From assembly GCF_002001105.1 (NCBI RefSeq), contig NZ_MUNP01000028.1, positions 1-64,000 of the forward strand: a DNA stretch of 64,000 bases, in the 5' to 3' direction. The first letter of the stretch is position 1; each line of letters starts with the position of its first letter. Below are positions 18,488 through 27,221 of the stretch, in pieces. A program made the translations under genes and the position numbers. The notes under the pieces were generated by a model. It was given only the letters and a program-made list of their open reading frames with translations. It was not told the DNA's origin and did no database searches. Origin of the DNA: Rhodanobacter sp. C06 (GTDB taxonomy: Bacteria; Pseudomonadota; Gammaproteobacteria; Xanthomonadales; Rhodanobacteraceae).

Positions 18488-19737
18488 GCGTGGCTCCCCC
18501 CGAAATCAGGACTGTGCAAATGGCTGGGGCCGTAGACCTCGATCAGGCTTCCGGCCGGAAGCAGGCTCGCCTCCAGAGGAATCACCGCCCAGGCATTGGC
18601 CTGCGCCAGCGAGCGGATGCGGTAGGACTCCTGCCCTTCCAGCACCTGTGCCGTGAGGCCGCCTTGCGCATCCATCGCCACGCGCGCCTTCAGGTGAAAG
18701 CGCAGGCGCGGCTTCTTGGTGCAACCGGTGGCCAGCGGCACACGCCACGGCATTTCGCGCGGCAGGCCCAGCATGGCGCGCAGCGCGGGCTCGACGAAGA
18801 AGCGCAACCCCACCGCCACCGCGACGGGGTTGCCCGGCAGGCCAAAGAACAGCGTGCCGTCGGGCAAGCGCGCGAACAGCACCGGCTTGCCGGGACGGAT
18901 CGCCACTTTGTGGAAGATCGCGGTGGCGCCGAGCTGCTGCAATGCCTCGGGCACGAAGTCGTAGCGGCCCATCGATACCGCGCCGGTGGAGATCACCACG
19001 CGCGCACCGGCGTCGCGGACACGCGCGAAGGCGGCGAGGAAGGCCTCTACATCGTCGCCCACGGTTTCGCGATGCACCAGCTCGGCGCCCGCGCGCGGCA
19101 AAGCCGCGGCGAGATACGGCCCGTTGGAATTGCGGATCTGCCCCGACGCGAGCACGGCCTCGGCGTCATCCACCAGCTCGCGGCCGGTGCACAAGACGGC
19201 CACGCGCGGACGCGTCGCCACCCGCACTCCCGCCACGCCCAAGGCGGCCAGCAGCATCAAGTGATTGGGCGCAAGCAAGGTGCCGGCGGCGAGCACGGCC
19301 ACGCCCTGCGCCACGTCGGAACCGGCGCGGCGCAGGTTGTCGCCCGCCGCCACGGCGGCTTTCAGGCGCACGCGCGGCGGCGCGTTCAGGCGTTCGGTCT
19401 GCTCCACCGCGATCACGCGGTCGAGGCCGTCGGGCACGCGCGCACCGGTCATGATTTCCCAGGCGCCACGCCGCGCACGGCTGGCGCCGTCGCCCGCGGC
19501 CTGCTCGCCTTCGATCAGCCACTCGCTGCCGGCCGGCAAGGGCTCGCTACCGCCGGCGAGCGCGTAGCCGTCCATCGCCGAGTTGTCGAAGGGCGGCAAG
19601 GCCTCGGGCGCGATCACTGCTTCGGCCAGCACGCGGCCCAGCGCGTCATCGAGCTCGCAGTCCTCGGCGGGCAACGGCGTGCAAACGTCGAGGATCAGGT
19701 GCAATGCCTCGGTTGGGTCGAGCAAATCGTGGCTCAT
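18484..19737 (-). CDS. moeA: Molybdopterin molybdenumtransferase MoeA
   Basis: This 417-aa protein has PPFDNSAMDGYAL (about 48-60), the MoCF-binding loop GAVSMGRYDFVPEAL and the GLPGNPVAVAV motif. MoeA inserts molybdate into adenylylated molybdopterin. The ATG at 19737 overlaps the stop of moaCB, and the longer open frame upstream is a shadow. It fits the operon's aim of supplying Mo cofactor to nitrate reductase. Confidence 0.95.
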   Translation of the reverse strand: MSHDLLDPTEALHLILDVCTPLPAEDCELDDALGRVLAEAVIAPEALPPFDNSAMDGYALAGGSEPLPAGSEWLIEGEQAAGDGASRARRGAWEIMTGARVPDGLDRVIAVEQTERLNAPPRVRLKAAVAAGDNLRRAGSDVAQGVAVLAAGTLLAPNHLMLLAALGVAGVRVATRPRVAVLCTGRELVDDAEAVLASGQIRNSNGPYLAAALPRAGAELVHRETVGDDVEAFLAAFARVRDAGARVVISTGAVSMGRYDFVPEALQQLGATAIFHKVAIRPGKPVLFARLPDGTLFFGLPGNPVAVAVGLRFFVEPALRAMLGLPREMPWRVPLATGCTKKPRLRFHLKARVAMDAQGGLTAQVLEGQESYRIRSLAQANAWAVIPLEASLLPAGSLIEVYGPSHLHSPDFGGSHA

Positions 19738-20726
19738 GCGTGGCCCTCGCCCGCAACCATCGCCAGCGCATGCGCGAGGATGGGCGCGAGGATCTCCATG
19801 CCTTGCGCCGCCGCCTTGCTGCTGCCGGGCAACGCGATCACCAGCATGGAACCCACCAGCACCGCATCGGCGCGACTCAACCAGGCCAGTGGGGTGTGCT
19901 GGCTGCTTTCGCTGCGGAACATTTCCGCGATGCCGGGCACACGGCGCTCGCCCACCAGAGCCAACGCCTCGGGCGTGACATCGCGCGGCGAAAGGCCGGT
20001 GCCACCGGTACACAGCGCGAGACGGATGCCGGCAGCGGCCAGCTCGCGCAGGCGCGCAGCCAGCGGCGCGGCCGCGTCGGCGCGCACTTCGGCCGGCCCA
20101 AGCTCGGCGCCCAGCGCGCGCAGGCGTTCCACCAGCAGCGGGCCGGAGGCGTCCTCGTAATCGCCGCGGCTGGCGCGATCGCTGAGCGTGATCACGGCGG
20201 CGGGTACGCCGTCCAGCTTCGGCAAGCCGCGTGGGTGGTAGTGCTCGCGCTCGGCATCCGTCATGCCGTCGGGATGGAACCACAACCCCTTCTTGCCGCC
20301 CTCCTTGAACAGCAGCCGCACGCCGCCGATGGCCAGCGCGGGTTCCACCGGCTTGCTGAGGTCGTACAGCGTGAGCAGGGCCGCGCTGGCGCCTGCGAGC
20401 GCCTCCATCTCCACGCCGGTGCGGGCGATGGCGGCGGCCTCGCAATAGACCCGGATCGCGCGCCGTTCGGGCACCGGCACGCAGCGCAGCTCGGCGTATT
20501 CCAGCGCCAGCGGGTGGCACAGCGGCATCAGTTGCGCGGCGTTCTTCGCGCCTTGCAGGCCGGCCACTTCGGCCATGCCCATGGCATCGCCCTTGGGCAG
20601 GCGGCGCTCCACGATGGCGTCGAAGGCACTCCCGGCCAGGAGTTCGCCCACCGCCACGGCACGGCGCGCGGTGATGCGCTTGGCGCGCACGTCGGCCATG
20701 TGGAAGGCGGCGCTGCGTTCGCTCAT
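19734..20726 (-). CDS. moaCB: Bifunctional MoaC/MoaB molybdenum cofactor protein
   Basis: This 330-aa protein is a fusion. The MoaC half (about 1-155) has MPLCHPL and the GVEMEAL and MTLYDL-like motif (LTLYDLSKPVEP). The MoaB/Mog half (about 165-330) has AVITLSDRASRGDYEDASG, CTGGTGLSPRDVTPEA and ALPGSSKAA. It would make cyclic pyranopterin monophosphate with MoaA and adenylylate molybdopterin. Such fusions are known in other bacteria. It lies 3 bp after moaA and overlaps moeA. Confidence 0.94.
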   Translation of the reverse strand: MSERSAAFHMADVRAKRITARRAVAVGELLAGSAFDAIVERRLPKGDAMGMAEVAGLQGAKNAAQLMPLCHPLALEYAELRCVPVPERRAIRVYCEAAAIARTGVEMEALAGASAALLTLYDLSKPVEPALAIGGVRLLFKEGGKKGLWFHPDGMTDAEREHYHPRGLPKLDGVPAAVITLSDRASRGDYEDASGPLLVERLRALGAELGPAEVRADAAAPLAARLRELAAAGIRLALCTGGTGLSPRDVTPEALALVGERRVPGIAEMFRSESSQHTPLAWLSRADAVLVGSMLVIALPGSSKAAAQGMEILAPILAHALAMVAGEGHA

Positions 20727-20729
20727 GGA

Positions 20730-21761
20730 TCAACCTCCGGTGGATGCGAGATGCGGGGTGATGCCGGTGCGGCCCTGGTGCAGGAAGTGGCCCTGCTCCT
20801 TGCGGCCGATCTGGCCGCCGATGGCGCGCACCAGGTCCGGCAACTGGTCGTCGCGCGCCAGGTATTTGCGCAAGGGGATGCCGAATTCGCCGAACAGGCA
20901 CAGGCGCAGATCGCCGGTGGCGGTGACGCGCAGGCGGTTGCAGCCGGCGCAGAAATCCTTCGCGTACGGCGCGATGATGCCGATGCGTCCGGCGTAGTCG
21001 GGGTGGGTGTACTCGCGCGCGGGACCGTCGTCGAGGGCACGCGGCAAGGCCTGCCAGCCGCGTTCGCGAAGTTCGCCGGCCAGTGCCTCCGCGCGCACAT
21101 GATGGTCGCGGAAGAAGGCCAGGTTGTCGCCGGTCTGCATCAGCTCGATGAAGCGCAGGCCCACGGCGTGGTCGCGCAGGTAGTCCAGCCAGCGCGGCAG
21201 CTCGTTGTCGTTGACACCGCGCAGCAGCACGGCGTTGAGCTTCACCGCCGGCAACTCCGCGTCCAGCGCCATGTCCACGCCGTGCAGGATGTCGTCCAGC
21301 CGGTCGTGTCCGGTGATGCGCGCGAAGGCCGCGCGGTCCAGGCTGTCCACGCTGACGTTGATCGCGTTGAGCCCCGCGTCCATCCACGCGTGCAGGCGTC
21401 TGGACAACAGCGTGCCGTTGGTCGTCATCGCCAGTTTTTTCAGGCCGGGCGCGGCGGCGGCGGTGCGCAACACCTCGACGAGGTCGCGACGCACGCCGGG
21501 TTCGCCGCCGGTGATGCGCAGTTTCTGCATGCCCAGCTCGGCAAAGCCGCGCAGCAGGCGCGCGATCTCGTCCAGCGTCAGCGGCCCGGCCGAGCCGGCT
21601 TCGGCGTGGTAGCCATGCGGCAGGCAGTAGCGGCAGCGGAAGTTGCAGGCTGGCGTGATGGACAAGCGCAGGTAGGGAAAGCGGCGACCATGACGGTCGG
21701 CCAGCGGGGGCACGGCCGTGCTCCCTTCCGGTACGGGACGAGGATGCAGTGTCGGATACAT
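20730..21761 (-). CDS. moaA: GTP 3',8-cyclase MoaA
   Basis: This 343-aa radical-SAM protein has CNFRCRYC (CxxxCxxC cluster) near residues 39-46. A second C-terminal 4Fe-4S site includes CAGCNRLRVTATGDLRLCLF, and the functional Gly-Gly terminus is present (STGG). It rearranges GTP in the first step of Moco synthesis. The frame can start at 21800 inside the preceding gene. The ATG at 21761 fits the family length better, although its ribosome site is poor. Confidence 0.94.
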   Translation of the reverse strand: MYPTLHPRPVPEGSTAVPPLADRHGRRFPYLRLSITPACNFRCRYCLPHGYHAEAGSAGPLTLDEIARLLRGFAELGMQKLRITGGEPGVRRDLVEVLRTAAAAPGLKKLAMTTNGTLLSRRLHAWMDAGLNAINVSVDSLDRAAFARITGHDRLDDILHGVDMALDAELPAVKLNAVLLRGVNDNELPRWLDYLRDHAVGLRFIELMQTGDNLAFFRDHHVRAEALAGELRERGWQALPRALDDGPAREYTHPDYAGRIGIIAPYAKDFCAGCNRLRVTATGDLRLCLFGEFGIPLRKYLARDDQLPDLVRAIGGQIGRKEQGHFLHQGRTGITPHLASTGG

Positions 21762-21783
21762 TTCCACGGAACCTGACCCTCGC

Positions 21784-22623
21784 TCAGATCGACAAGGCAT
21801 CGATCAACGCCTGCACCAGCGGCTTCAGGTGATAGCGATCGACCGGAACCACCGTGACCGCCACGCCGCGTCGCGACAGCGCCTCGGCGACGACCGGCCC
21901 GACGGCGGCCACGACCGTTCGCCGCAAAGCCTCATGCAGCACCTCGCCCTGCCCCTGGCCGTTCGCAAGCCGGAACAGGCGCTCCACCTGCTGGAGACTG
22001 GTGAACGCGATCGCGTCGACTCCACCCTGCTGCACGCGCCGCACCAGGGCGAGCACATCGGCGTCGCCGGCGGCGTCGGCATAGCGATAGGGGGCGACCG
22101 GCAAGGCCTGCGCTCCCGCCTCGGCAAGGAAGTCCATCAACGGGATATTGGGTTCGCTGCCATACAGCTGCACGCCGACGCGGCGGCCACGCAAGTCGAA
22201 CCCGCGCAGGCAGGCGATCATGCCCGGCGTGGTGGCCGGTTCGGCGATCCGCTCCGGGCGCAGCCCCAGTTCGCGCAGCACGCGTGCCGGCTTCGGGCCG
22301 CGCACCACGATGCGCACTTGCGCCAGCCGCGCAATGAAGTAGACCCGCTCGGCGGGCGCATGCCGGTCGAGCACGTCGAGCAGGCGGCTCAGCCCCTCAC
22401 CGGTGAACAGCAGCAAGTCGTCGCAATCGCCCGCGTTGAACCGGCGCAACCAATCCAGCACCGGTGCGGGATCGGGCGCGTCGAGGATGTCCACCAGCGG
22501 GCAACGCAGCACGCTGGCGCCGCGCCGTTCGAGCAGGGTCGCGAACACGTCCAGCTCGCGCGACTCGGGCACCGCGATGCACTTGCCCGCCAGCGGCAAC
22601 CCGAATTCGCCGCCGACGCTCAT
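21784..22623 (-). CDS. Uroporphyrinogen-III synthase-like protein
   Basis: This 279-aa protein has the two-lobed HemD pattern: KCIAVPESRELDVFATLLERRGASVLRCPL at the N-terminus, TSLQQVERLF in the middle and AAVGPVVAEALSRRGV near the C-terminus. It would close the tetrapyrrole ring for siroheme, the cofactor made by the neighbouring CysG for nitrite reductase. HemD-like proteins in nitrate clusters can alternatively be regulatory. No DNA-binding domain is attached here, so enzyme is favoured. Confidence 0.85.
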   Translation of the reverse strand: MSVGGEFGLPLAGKCIAVPESRELDVFATLLERRGASVLRCPLVDILDAPDPAPVLDWLRRFNAGDCDDLLLFTGEGLSRLLDVLDRHAPAERVYFIARLAQVRIVVRGPKPARVLRELGLRPERIAEPATTPGMIACLRGFDLRGRRVGVQLYGSEPNIPLMDFLAEAGAQALPVAPYRYADAAGDADVLALVRRVQQGGVDAIAFTSLQQVERLFRLANGQGQGEVLHEALRRTVVAAVGPVVAEALSRRGVAVTVVPVDRYHLKPLVQALIDALSI

Positions 22624-22657
22624 CGCGATGCTCCGTGGCTGACCGGCGACGCGTCCA

Positions 22658-24127
22658 TCAGGCCAGCTCCGCCATCGGTTCGGCGACAGGCTGCCCGGCG
22701 CGGGCGTCGACCAGTTCGCCGAACCATGCCTGCGAAGTCGCGCAGGCCGCGACCTCGCCGACGATCAGCAGCGCCGGCGAGCCCACCGCGTGTTCCCGCA
22801 CCAGCCGCGGCAACTCGGCCAGCACGCCGGCGATCACGCGCTGCTGCGGCAGGCTGCCGTTCTCGACGATGGCCACCGGCGTGTCCGTGGCGCGACCGTG
22901 CGCAAGCAGCCGCGCCGTGAGTGCGTCGGCCCGCTCGACGCCCATGTAGATGGCCAGGGTCTGCCCGGGCCGACCCAGCGCCTGCACGTCCGGCATGTCG
23001 CTGCCCGCCTTGCCGTGCGCGGTCAGCAGGCAGACCGACTGTGCCTGCCCGCGCTGCGTCAGCGGGATGCCGGCAAAGGCGGCGCAGGCCACAGCCGCGG
23101 TGACGCCCGGCACCACCGCACAGGCGACGCCGTGGCGACGCAGGAACGCCATCTCCTCGCCACCGCGGCCGAACACGAACGGATCGCCGCCCTTCAGGCG
23201 CACCACGCGCCGGCCCTCGCGCGCATGCGCCAGCATCAGCCGATGGATCTGCTCCTGCGCCACCTGGCGGCCGCCGCAGCGTTTGCCCACGTCGATGCGT
23301 TCGGCATCGCGCCGCACCATCGCGAGGATCGCGTCGCCCACGAGCTGGTCGTGCAGCACCACGTCCGCCTCGTTGAGCGCGCGCAGCGCCTGCAAGGTGA
23401 GCAGGCCCGGATGCCCGGGGCCGGCGCCGACCAGCGTCACCGAACCCTTGCGCGGCGGCGGCCCGTCGCCTTGCAGGGCGGCGAGTAGCACCTGCTCGGC
23501 CTCCTGCCCGCGCGCCGCGCGCAGCAGCGGCAGCACCGGGCCATCGTGCAGCCAATCGTAGAAGGCGCGACGGTCGGCAAGGTTTTCGTGCCGGCGCACG
23601 ATGCGCGCACGCTGGCGCTGTGCCAGCGCCACCAGCGCGCCCAGTCCATGGTCCAGCACGCGTTCCAGCGTCTCGCGCACGCGCCGCGCCAGCGCCGGTG
23701 CCGCACCGGCGGTGGAGACGGCCACCACCAGCGGCGAGCGATCCACCACCGCGGGCACGTGAAAGCGCGAATGCGCGGCATCGTCGACCACGTTGGCGAA
23801 GAGGCGCCGCTCGCTCGCGGCGGCGGCCACCGCGGCGTTCAATCCGCGCTCGTCGGTGGCGGCAATCACCAGCCACATGCCGTCGAGCCAGCCGGGCACG
23901 AATTCGCCACGCTGCCAGCGGATCGTCCCTGCCCCGGCCCAGGCGGCGAGTTCCGCGTCCAGTCGCGGCGCGCCCACCGTGACCTGCGCACCGGCGCCGA
24001 GCAGGGCCTCGGCCTTGCGTCGCGCCACGCCGCCGCCGCCGACCACCAGCACCGGCAAGCCATGCAAATCCGCGAACAGGGGATACAGCTTCATCGTCGC
24101 GCTCCGGTTTGCCGTGATGTCGTTCAT
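22658..24127 (-). CDS. cysG: Siroheme synthase CysG
   Basis: This 489-aa trifunctional enzyme has an N-terminal dehydrogenase/ferrochelatase with [16 protein letters not shown] (about 27-42). Its C-terminal SUMT methyltransferase has [17 protein letters not shown] and [16 protein letters not shown]. It supplies siroheme to NirB. The ATG at 24127 overlaps the nitrate reductase stop (ATGA) and has GGAG seven bases before. A second ATG at 24094 ([10 protein letters not shown], the commoner family start) also has GGAG at the same spacing. The frame is open far upstream, but that is a shadow of the nitrate reductase. Confidence 0.94.
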   Translation of the reverse strand: MNDITANRSATMKLYPLFADLHGLPVLVVGGGGVARRKAEALLGAGAQVTVGAPRLDAELAAWAGAGTIRWQRGEFVPGWLDGMWLVIAATDERGLNAAVAAAASERRLFANVVDDAAHSRFHVPAVVDRSPLVVAVSTAGAAPALARRVRETLERVLDHGLGALVALAQRQRARIVRRHENLADRRAFYDWLHDGPVLPLLRAARGQEAEQVLLAALQGDGPPPRKGSVTLVGAGPGHPGLLTLQALRALNEADVVLHDQLVGDAILAMVRRDAERIDVGKRCGGRQVAQEQIHRLMLAHAREGRRVVRLKGGDPFVFGRGGEEMAFLRRHGVACAVVPGVTAAVACAAFAGIPLTQRGQAQSVCLLTAHGKAGSDMPDVQALGRPGQTLAIYMGVERADALTARLLAHGRATDTPVAIVENGSLPQQRVIAGVLAELPRLVREHAVGSPALLIVGEVAACATSQAWFGELVDARAGQPVAEPMAELA

Positions 24128-26826
24128 GCCGCGCTCCAGGCGTGCGCTTCGGCGATCAGTCGGCGGATTTCCGGGATGCATGAGCCGCAGTTGCCGCCCG
24201 CGCGCAGCGCGGCCGTCACGCCGGCTGGCGTATCCAGGCTCTTCTCGCGGATCGACGTGCAGATCGTGTTGCGGCCGACGCCGAAGCAGGCGCACACCAC
24301 CGGCCCGGGATCGCCGCCCGCATCCGGCGATTCGCCGGCAAGCAGGCCGGCGCGGTCGGCATCCTCCAGCCGCGGCTTGCCGAACAGCTGCGCCAGCCAC
24401 TGGCGCGACGGCAAGTCGGGGCGCGGCGAAAGGAACACGCAGGCTTCGAGTCGATCCTCGCGCACCAGCGCGGCGCGATAGATCCCGGCATCGGCGTCCT
24501 CGTATTCCAGCCACTCGGCAGCGGCGGCGGCGTCCAGCCAGGCCCTGGCCCACGTGCCGCAGTCGCCCGGCCGTTCGCGGTGCGCGATCTCGTAGCGCCA
24601 GAACTGCTCGCCGCGGATCAGCGCCCAGTAACTCAGCCCTGCCGTCGGCAACTGGCGGCGTCCGAACGCGAAGCCATGCCAGCGCACCGGAAACGGCTCC
24701 ACCTGCACCGGCGTGTGCTTGAACTCCGGCTGGCCGGAGACCGGATCGATCTCCGGGCTCACCAGCGCGCCCACGCGTGCATCGGAGGCGAACTGGTCGT
24801 TCCAGTGGATCGGCACGAACACCTGGCCGGCCTGGATGCCGCCGCCATGGCGCACCCGCGCCACCATCGTTCCCCAACGCGAGACCACACGCGCCAGTTC
24901 GCCCTCGCGCACGCCGCTGCGCAAGGCATCGTGCGGGTGCATGTCGACAAACGGCTCGCTGAGATGGCCGGCGAGCCTCGGCGATTTGCCGGTGCGCGTC
25001 ATGGTGTGCCACTGGTCGCGGATGCGGCCGGTATTGAGCAGCAGCGGATACTCTCGGTCCGGCGCGTGGGCGGGCGCGCGTCCGGGCGTGGCGACGAAAC
25101 GCGCCCGGCCGTCGGCGTGCGCGTAGCGGCCATCCTCGAACAGGCGCGCCGTACCGCTGCCGTCTTCGCGCACCGGCCACTGCACCGGCGCCAACGCGTC
25201 GTAGCCCGGTGCGTCGAGCGCGGCCAGTCCGCCCAGATGCAGGTGCCGTCGCGCCGCCGTCCCGCCGTCGGCGCCGGACTCGTGGTTGCGGAACGCGGTG
25301 AGCCGCGCGTGTTCGACGAAGATCTCGTGCGGCCCGGCGTAGTCGAAGGCTTCGGCGAAGCCCAGGCGTTTTGCCACCTCGCAGACGATGCGCCAGTCGG
25401 CCCGCGCCTCGCCCGGTGCCGGCAGGAAAGGTCGCTGGCGCGAGATGCGCCGCTCCGAACTCGTCACCGTGCCGTTCTTCTCGCCCCAGCCCAGCGCCGG
25501 CAGGCGCACATGCGCATGCACACTGGTATCGGTGCGCTCGACGATGTCGGAGCACACCACCAGTTCGCAAGCCTGCAGCGCCTGTCGCACCCGGTCGGCG
25601 TCGGGCAGGCTGACCACCGGGTTGGTGCCCATGATCCACAGCGCCTTGACCCGCCCTTCCAATACGGCATCGAACAGCGCCACCGCCTTCAGCCCCGGCT
25701 CGGCGGCGATGTGCGGCGACGCCCAGAACGCCTGCACGATCTGCCGGTGCGTCGGCTCGTGCAGATCCATGTGCGCCGCCAGCATGTTGGCCATGCCGCC
25801 GACCTCGCGCCCGCCCATCGCGTTCGGCTGCCCGGTGATCGAGAACGGTCCCGCGCCCGGCTTGCCGATGCGCCCGGACAGCAGGTGGCAGTTGATGAGG
25901 CTGTTGGCCTTGTCGGTGCCGCTGGTGGACTGGTTCACGCCCTGCGAGAACAGGCTGACCACGCGTTCGTGCCGCGCGAACAGCCGGTAGAACGCCAGCA
26001 GGTCGGCTGGCTGCACCCCGCACATGCGCGCCACCGCCTCCGGGTCGCCGGCCTCGGCGCTGGCCACCGCCAGCGCGGCGTTCATGCCGTCCGTATGCGC
26101 GTCGACGAAGCCCACGTCCATCACCCCATGCCGGAACAGGAAGGCGAGCAGGCCGTTGAACAGCCACACGTCGGTGCCCGGCTTGATGGGCAGATGCAGA
26201 TCGGCCGACTCGCAGGTGGCGGTGAAGCGCGGATCGATCACCACGAGCTTCGCCCCCGCCTCCTTCGCCTGCGCGATGCGCTGGAAGGCCACCGGGTGGC
26301 ACCACGCGGTGTTGGAGCCCACCAGCACCACCAGTTCGGCCTGCGCCAGATCTTCGTAGCAGGCCGGCACCAGGTCTTCGCCAAAGGCCCGCTTGTGGGC
26401 GGCGACCGCCGAGGACATGCACAGGCGCGAATTGGTGTCGATGTTCGCCGTGCCCAGGTAGCCCTTGGCCAGCTTGTTGACGACGTAGTAGTCCTCGGTG
26501 AGCAATTGCCCTGACACGTAGAACGCCACGGCATCGGGGCCGTGCTGCTCGACCGCGCGGCGGAAACCATCGGCCACGCGGTCGAGCGCCGCGTCCCAAC
26601 CGACGCGGTGAAAGCTGCCGTCCGCCTCGCGTACCTGCGGATGCAAGAGGCGACCGTGCAGGTCCGTCGTCTCACCCAGCGCCGCGCCTTTCACGCACAG
26701 GCGGCCGAAGTTGGACGCATGCGAGGGATCGCCTTCAACGCTCACCGTGCCCGCGGCATCTGCCCGCGCCAACACGCCGCAGCCGACACCGCAGTACGGA
26801 CAGGTGGTGGCCACCGCCTTGCTCAT
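24124..26826 (-). CDS. nasA: Assimilatory nitrate reductase catalytic subunit
   Basis: This 900-aa molybdopterin oxidoreductase starts [18 protein letters not shown]. It has an N-terminal 4Fe-4S site (CxxCxxxC, then LCVKG), bis-MGD domains including [13 protein letters not shown], and a C-terminal BFD-like [2Fe-2S] domain ([13 protein letters not shown], then [15 protein letters not shown], about 830-885). There is no Tat signal, so it is cytoplasmic. It reduces nitrate to nitrite for NirBD. It lies 40 bp after nirD and overlaps cysG. Confidence 0.95.
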   Translation of the reverse strand: MSKAVATTCPYCGVGCGVLARADAAGTVSVEGDPSHASNFGRLCVKGAALGETTDLHGRLLHPQVREADGSFHRVGWDAALDRVADGFRRAVEQHGPDAVAFYVSGQLLTEDYYVVNKLAKGYLGTANIDTNSRLCMSSAVAAHKRAFGEDLVPACYEDLAQAELVVLVGSNTAWCHPVAFQRIAQAKEAGAKLVVIDPRFTATCESADLHLPIKPGTDVWLFNGLLAFLFRHGVMDVGFVDAHTDGMNAALAVASAEAGDPEAVARMCGVQPADLLAFYRLFARHERVVSLFSQGVNQSTSGTDKANSLINCHLLSGRIGKPGAGPFSITGQPNAMGGREVGGMANMLAAHMDLHEPTHRQIVQAFWASPHIAAEPGLKAVALFDAVLEGRVKALWIMGTNPVVSLPDADRVRQALQACELVVCSDIVERTDTSVHAHVRLPALGWGEKNGTVTSSERRISRQRPFLPAPGEARADWRIVCEVAKRLGFAEAFDYAGPHEIFVEHARLTAFRNHESGADGGTAARRHLHLGGLAALDAPGYDALAPVQWPVREDGSGTARLFEDGRYAHADGRARFVATPGRAPAHAPDREYPLLLNTGRIRDQWHTMTRTGKSPRLAGHLSEPFVDMHPHDALRSGVREGELARVVSRWGTMVARVRHGGGIQAGQVFVPIHWNDQFASDARVGALVSPEIDPVSGQPEFKHTPVQVEPFPVRWHGFAFGRRQLPTAGLSYWALIRGEQFWRYEIAHRERPGDCGTWARAWLDAAAAAEWLEYEDADAGIYRAALVREDRLEACVFLSPRPDLPSRQWLAQLFGKPRLEDADRAGLLAGESPDAGGDPGPVVCACFGVGRNTICTSIREKSLDTPAGVTAALRAGGNCGSCIPEIRRLIAEAHAWSAA

Positions 26827-26866
26827 GCGGCGACTCCATGCTTGGCCATGGCGGGCCGTGCGCGGC

Positions 26867-27217
26867 TCATCGTTCCCCGCGACGGATCAGCACGTGTTCG
26901 CCATCGCGGCGTATCTGCCACGCATGCACGTGCAGCGCCGCATCCTCCAGGCACTCGCCGGTACGCAGGTCGTAGTGCTGCTTGTGGATCGGCGAGGCCA
27001 CCACCACGCGCTCGCCGAGACTGCCCACCAGGCCACGCGACAGCACTGCCGCACCCGATTCGGGATCGATGTTGTCGACCGCGTGCAGCGTGTCGCCGGC
27101 GAGGCGGAACACCGCCACCTGCTCGCCCGCCACCAGCGCGCACACGCCGGTATCGGGCACGATCTCGCCTATCCGGCACACGCAGGTCCAGCCGTCCGTT
27201 GTAGCGTTGCTGTTCAT
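26867..27217 (-). CDS. nirD: Nitrite reductase small subunit
   Basis: This 116-aa NirD has a Rieske-like fold. The cluster ligands of true Rieske proteins are not conserved here (HKQHYDLRTGECLED in place of a full CxH/CxxH set), as is usual in NirD. It partners NirB. Its ATG is 4 bp after the nirB stop, and nasA follows after 40 bp. Confidence 0.93.
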   Translation of the reverse strand: MNSNATTDGWTCVCRIGEIVPDTGVCALVAGEQVAVFRLAGDTLHAVDNIDPESGAAVLSRGLVGSLGERVVVASPIHKQHYDLRTGECLEDAALHVHAWQIRRDGEHVLIRRGER

Positions 27218-27221
27218 CGGT

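Noticed and set aside
22658-26599. 1313-codon minus-strand frame that would fuse siroheme synthase to upstream sequence
   Set aside because: The extra N-terminal part is a shadow of the nitrate reductase gene. CysG starts at 24127 or 24094 with good ribosome sites.
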